DNA from: an uncultured Granulosicoccaceae bacterium
GTDB taxonomy: Bacteria > Pseudomonadota > Gammaproteobacteria > Granulosicoccales > Granulosicoccaceae
DNA: 64,000 nucleotides
Direction: 5' to 3'
Assembly (NCBI GenBank): GCA_937922675.1
Contig: CALAJN010000011.1
Location: 1-64,000 of the forward strand
The notes under the pieces were generated by a model. It made no database searches and was not told where the DNA came from. It saw nothing but the letters and a program-made list of their open reading frames with translations. The stretch's first letter is position 1. Each line of letters starts with the position of its first letter. Below are positions 63,107 to 64,000 of the stretch, one piece after another. A program made the position numbers and the translations under genes.

Positions 63107-64000
63107 GTGTATGCCTTTTTTGAGCGCCTGATAGACCCGCTGGCGTCGTACTGGACAGCTGAGCGGCCGCCTCGGCGCACGGCCGCCTTCTTCGGTTACT
63201 TCCTGAAACCGGTGTCAGGTGTCCTGGTTGCAGCTCTGGCACTCGGTGCGATTGCAGCTATCTCGGAGCTGTATCTCTATGTCTACCTTGGCCGCCTGTT
63301 GGACTGGATGGCGGCCTATCCAGCTGAGGTGGGGCGAGACGCCTTTATCTCCGAGTACGCCGGCGAGCTTGTCATCATGATTCTCGTGGTTGGTCTTGTA
63401 AGGCCTGCTGCGATGCTCGGTTCTCGAGCGATTATCAATCTGGCGATAGCACCAGGACTTGCCAATGCCACGCGCTGGCAGAACCACCGCTACGTCCTGC
63501 GCCAGAGCTTGTCATTCTTCCAGAATGACTTTGCTGGCCGGATCTCCCAAAAAGTGCTTTCAACCGGTCATGCCCTGCGTGAGTCGATAATCAATGTGCT
63601 CGATGGCGCGTCGCTGTTGCTGATTTATGTGATCGGCATCGTGGTCATGTTCAGCGGCATGGCGCCAGCACTCTTGTGGCCGGTGTTTGTCTGGTCCTTG
63701 GCCTATGTCGCTGTCGTGATGACACAGGTCCCCCCGGTTCGTGCTCGCTCAGCCACCCTGTCTGAAGCCAACAGCGGCCTGACCGGTCGGATTGTGGACA
63801 GCTACACCAACATACAGTCGGTAAAGCTGTTCGCGCACGCGGCTCTCGAAGAAGAGTTTGCGGCCACCGGCATTCGTCGCCATACCGATGCGTTTCGGGC
63901 TCTGATGCATTCGATACTGAACATGACGATCACTCTGACTGTGATCAATACCTTGTTGGTGCTCGCAACCGCCTGGCTATCGATCCATCTGTGGACAGCC
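63107..64000 (+). CDS. ABC exporter, permease part (3' end beyond window)
   Basis: The frame is open to the right edge (298 codons visible). It begins AFFERLIDPLASYW after the initiator and has five or so membrane segments in the visible part, with GRISQKVLSTGHALRE near 140 and GRIVDSYTNIQSVKLFAHA near 226. These are typical of the transmembrane domain of fused permease-ATPase exporters (MsbA/multidrug type). The ATPase would lie past the edge. The GTG at 63107 is preferred because GGAAG ends eight bases upstream; a GTG at 63098 is the alternative. Confidence 0.85.
   Translation, partial: MYAFFERLIDPLASYWTAERPPRRTAAFFGYFLKPVSGVLVAALALGAIAAISELYLYVYLGRLLDWMAAYPAEVGRDAFISEYAGELVIMILVVGLVRPAAMLGSRAIINLAIAPGLANATRWQNHRYVLRQSLSFFQNDFAGRISQKVLSTGHALRESIINVLDGASLLLIYVIGIVVMFSGMAPALLWPVFVWSLAYVAVVMTQVPPVRARSATLSEANSGLTGRIVDSYTNIQSVKLFAHAALEEEFAATGIRRHTDAFRALMHSILNMTITLTVINTLLVLATAWLSIHLWTA

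Overview
The window reads as chromosomal DNA of a Gram-negative gammaproteobacterium outside the Enterobacterales. GC content looks to be in the high fifties by eye. Evidence for the affiliation: the block coaBC-dut-algC-argB with divergent radC and the pair ridA-recG, both arranged as in Pseudomonas relatives; Type II secretion and Type IV pilus genes; UbiA; NdvB-type glucan synthase; OmpA-, MipA- and DUF481-type outer-membrane proteins. No tRNA, rRNA, CRISPR array, intact insertion sequence or prophage was seen. Genes are densely packed, with many 1-4 base stop/start overlaps.

Layout. 0-5 kb: end of a secreted protein, ridA-recG, a short-chain dehydrogenase and a divergent Ldh_2-family dehydrogenase. 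5-11.6 kb: a rhombosortase divergent from a Type II secretion operon gspGHIJKLMN that lacks gspC-F here. 11.7-20 kb: cysQ, a two-helix membrane protein, exonuclease III, a DUF4124 protein, then the coaBC-dut-algC-argB run with radC. 20-22.6 kb: two tandem OmpA-like proteins, a regulatory gap, comF. 22.5-30.8 kb: two unusual P-loop GTPases flanking a CobT-like VWA protein and a peroxiredoxin, then ubiA and glutathione reductase. 30.9-33.9 kb: minor pilins fimT-pilV-pilW-pilX-pilE without pilY1. 33.9-40.4 kb: ABC-F protein YbiT, dodecin, a PatB/MalY C-S lyase, a group II intron reverse-transcriptase remnant, a CoA-type NUDIX hydrolase, a flavin reductase, a TVP38 protein and a DUF481 protein. 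40.5-45 kb: an LtaS/OpgB-like phosphoglycerol transferase beside NdvB. 45.3-47.9 kb: a three-gene operon of nucleosidase, SplB-type radical SAM protein and SDR. 48-51.7 kb: two YbjQ proteins with an M48 peptidase, then nudC and a MipA-like porin. 51.7-57.6 kb: a six-gene run moxR-DUF58-tgpA-ogt-lrgA-lrgB. 57.9-64 kb: a very long DUF349 protein, an EAL phosphodiesterase with a degenerate CZB-like tail, a LysR regulator and the start of an ABC exporter.

Working together: the envelope is the main theme. It covers secretion pseudopilus and C-terminal sorting, pili, periplasmic glucan synthesis and decoration, transglutaminase/MoxR and LrgAB. A second theme is redox and nucleotide housekeeping (peroxiredoxin, Gor, dodecin, NudC, CoA-type NUDIX, Dut, CysQ, Ogt, Xth, RecG, SplB). 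The loci with least precedent are the CobT-like/GTPase region, the SplB-SDR-nucleosidase operon and the YbjQ-YbjQ-M48 operon. Functions given for these are inferences from sequence families.
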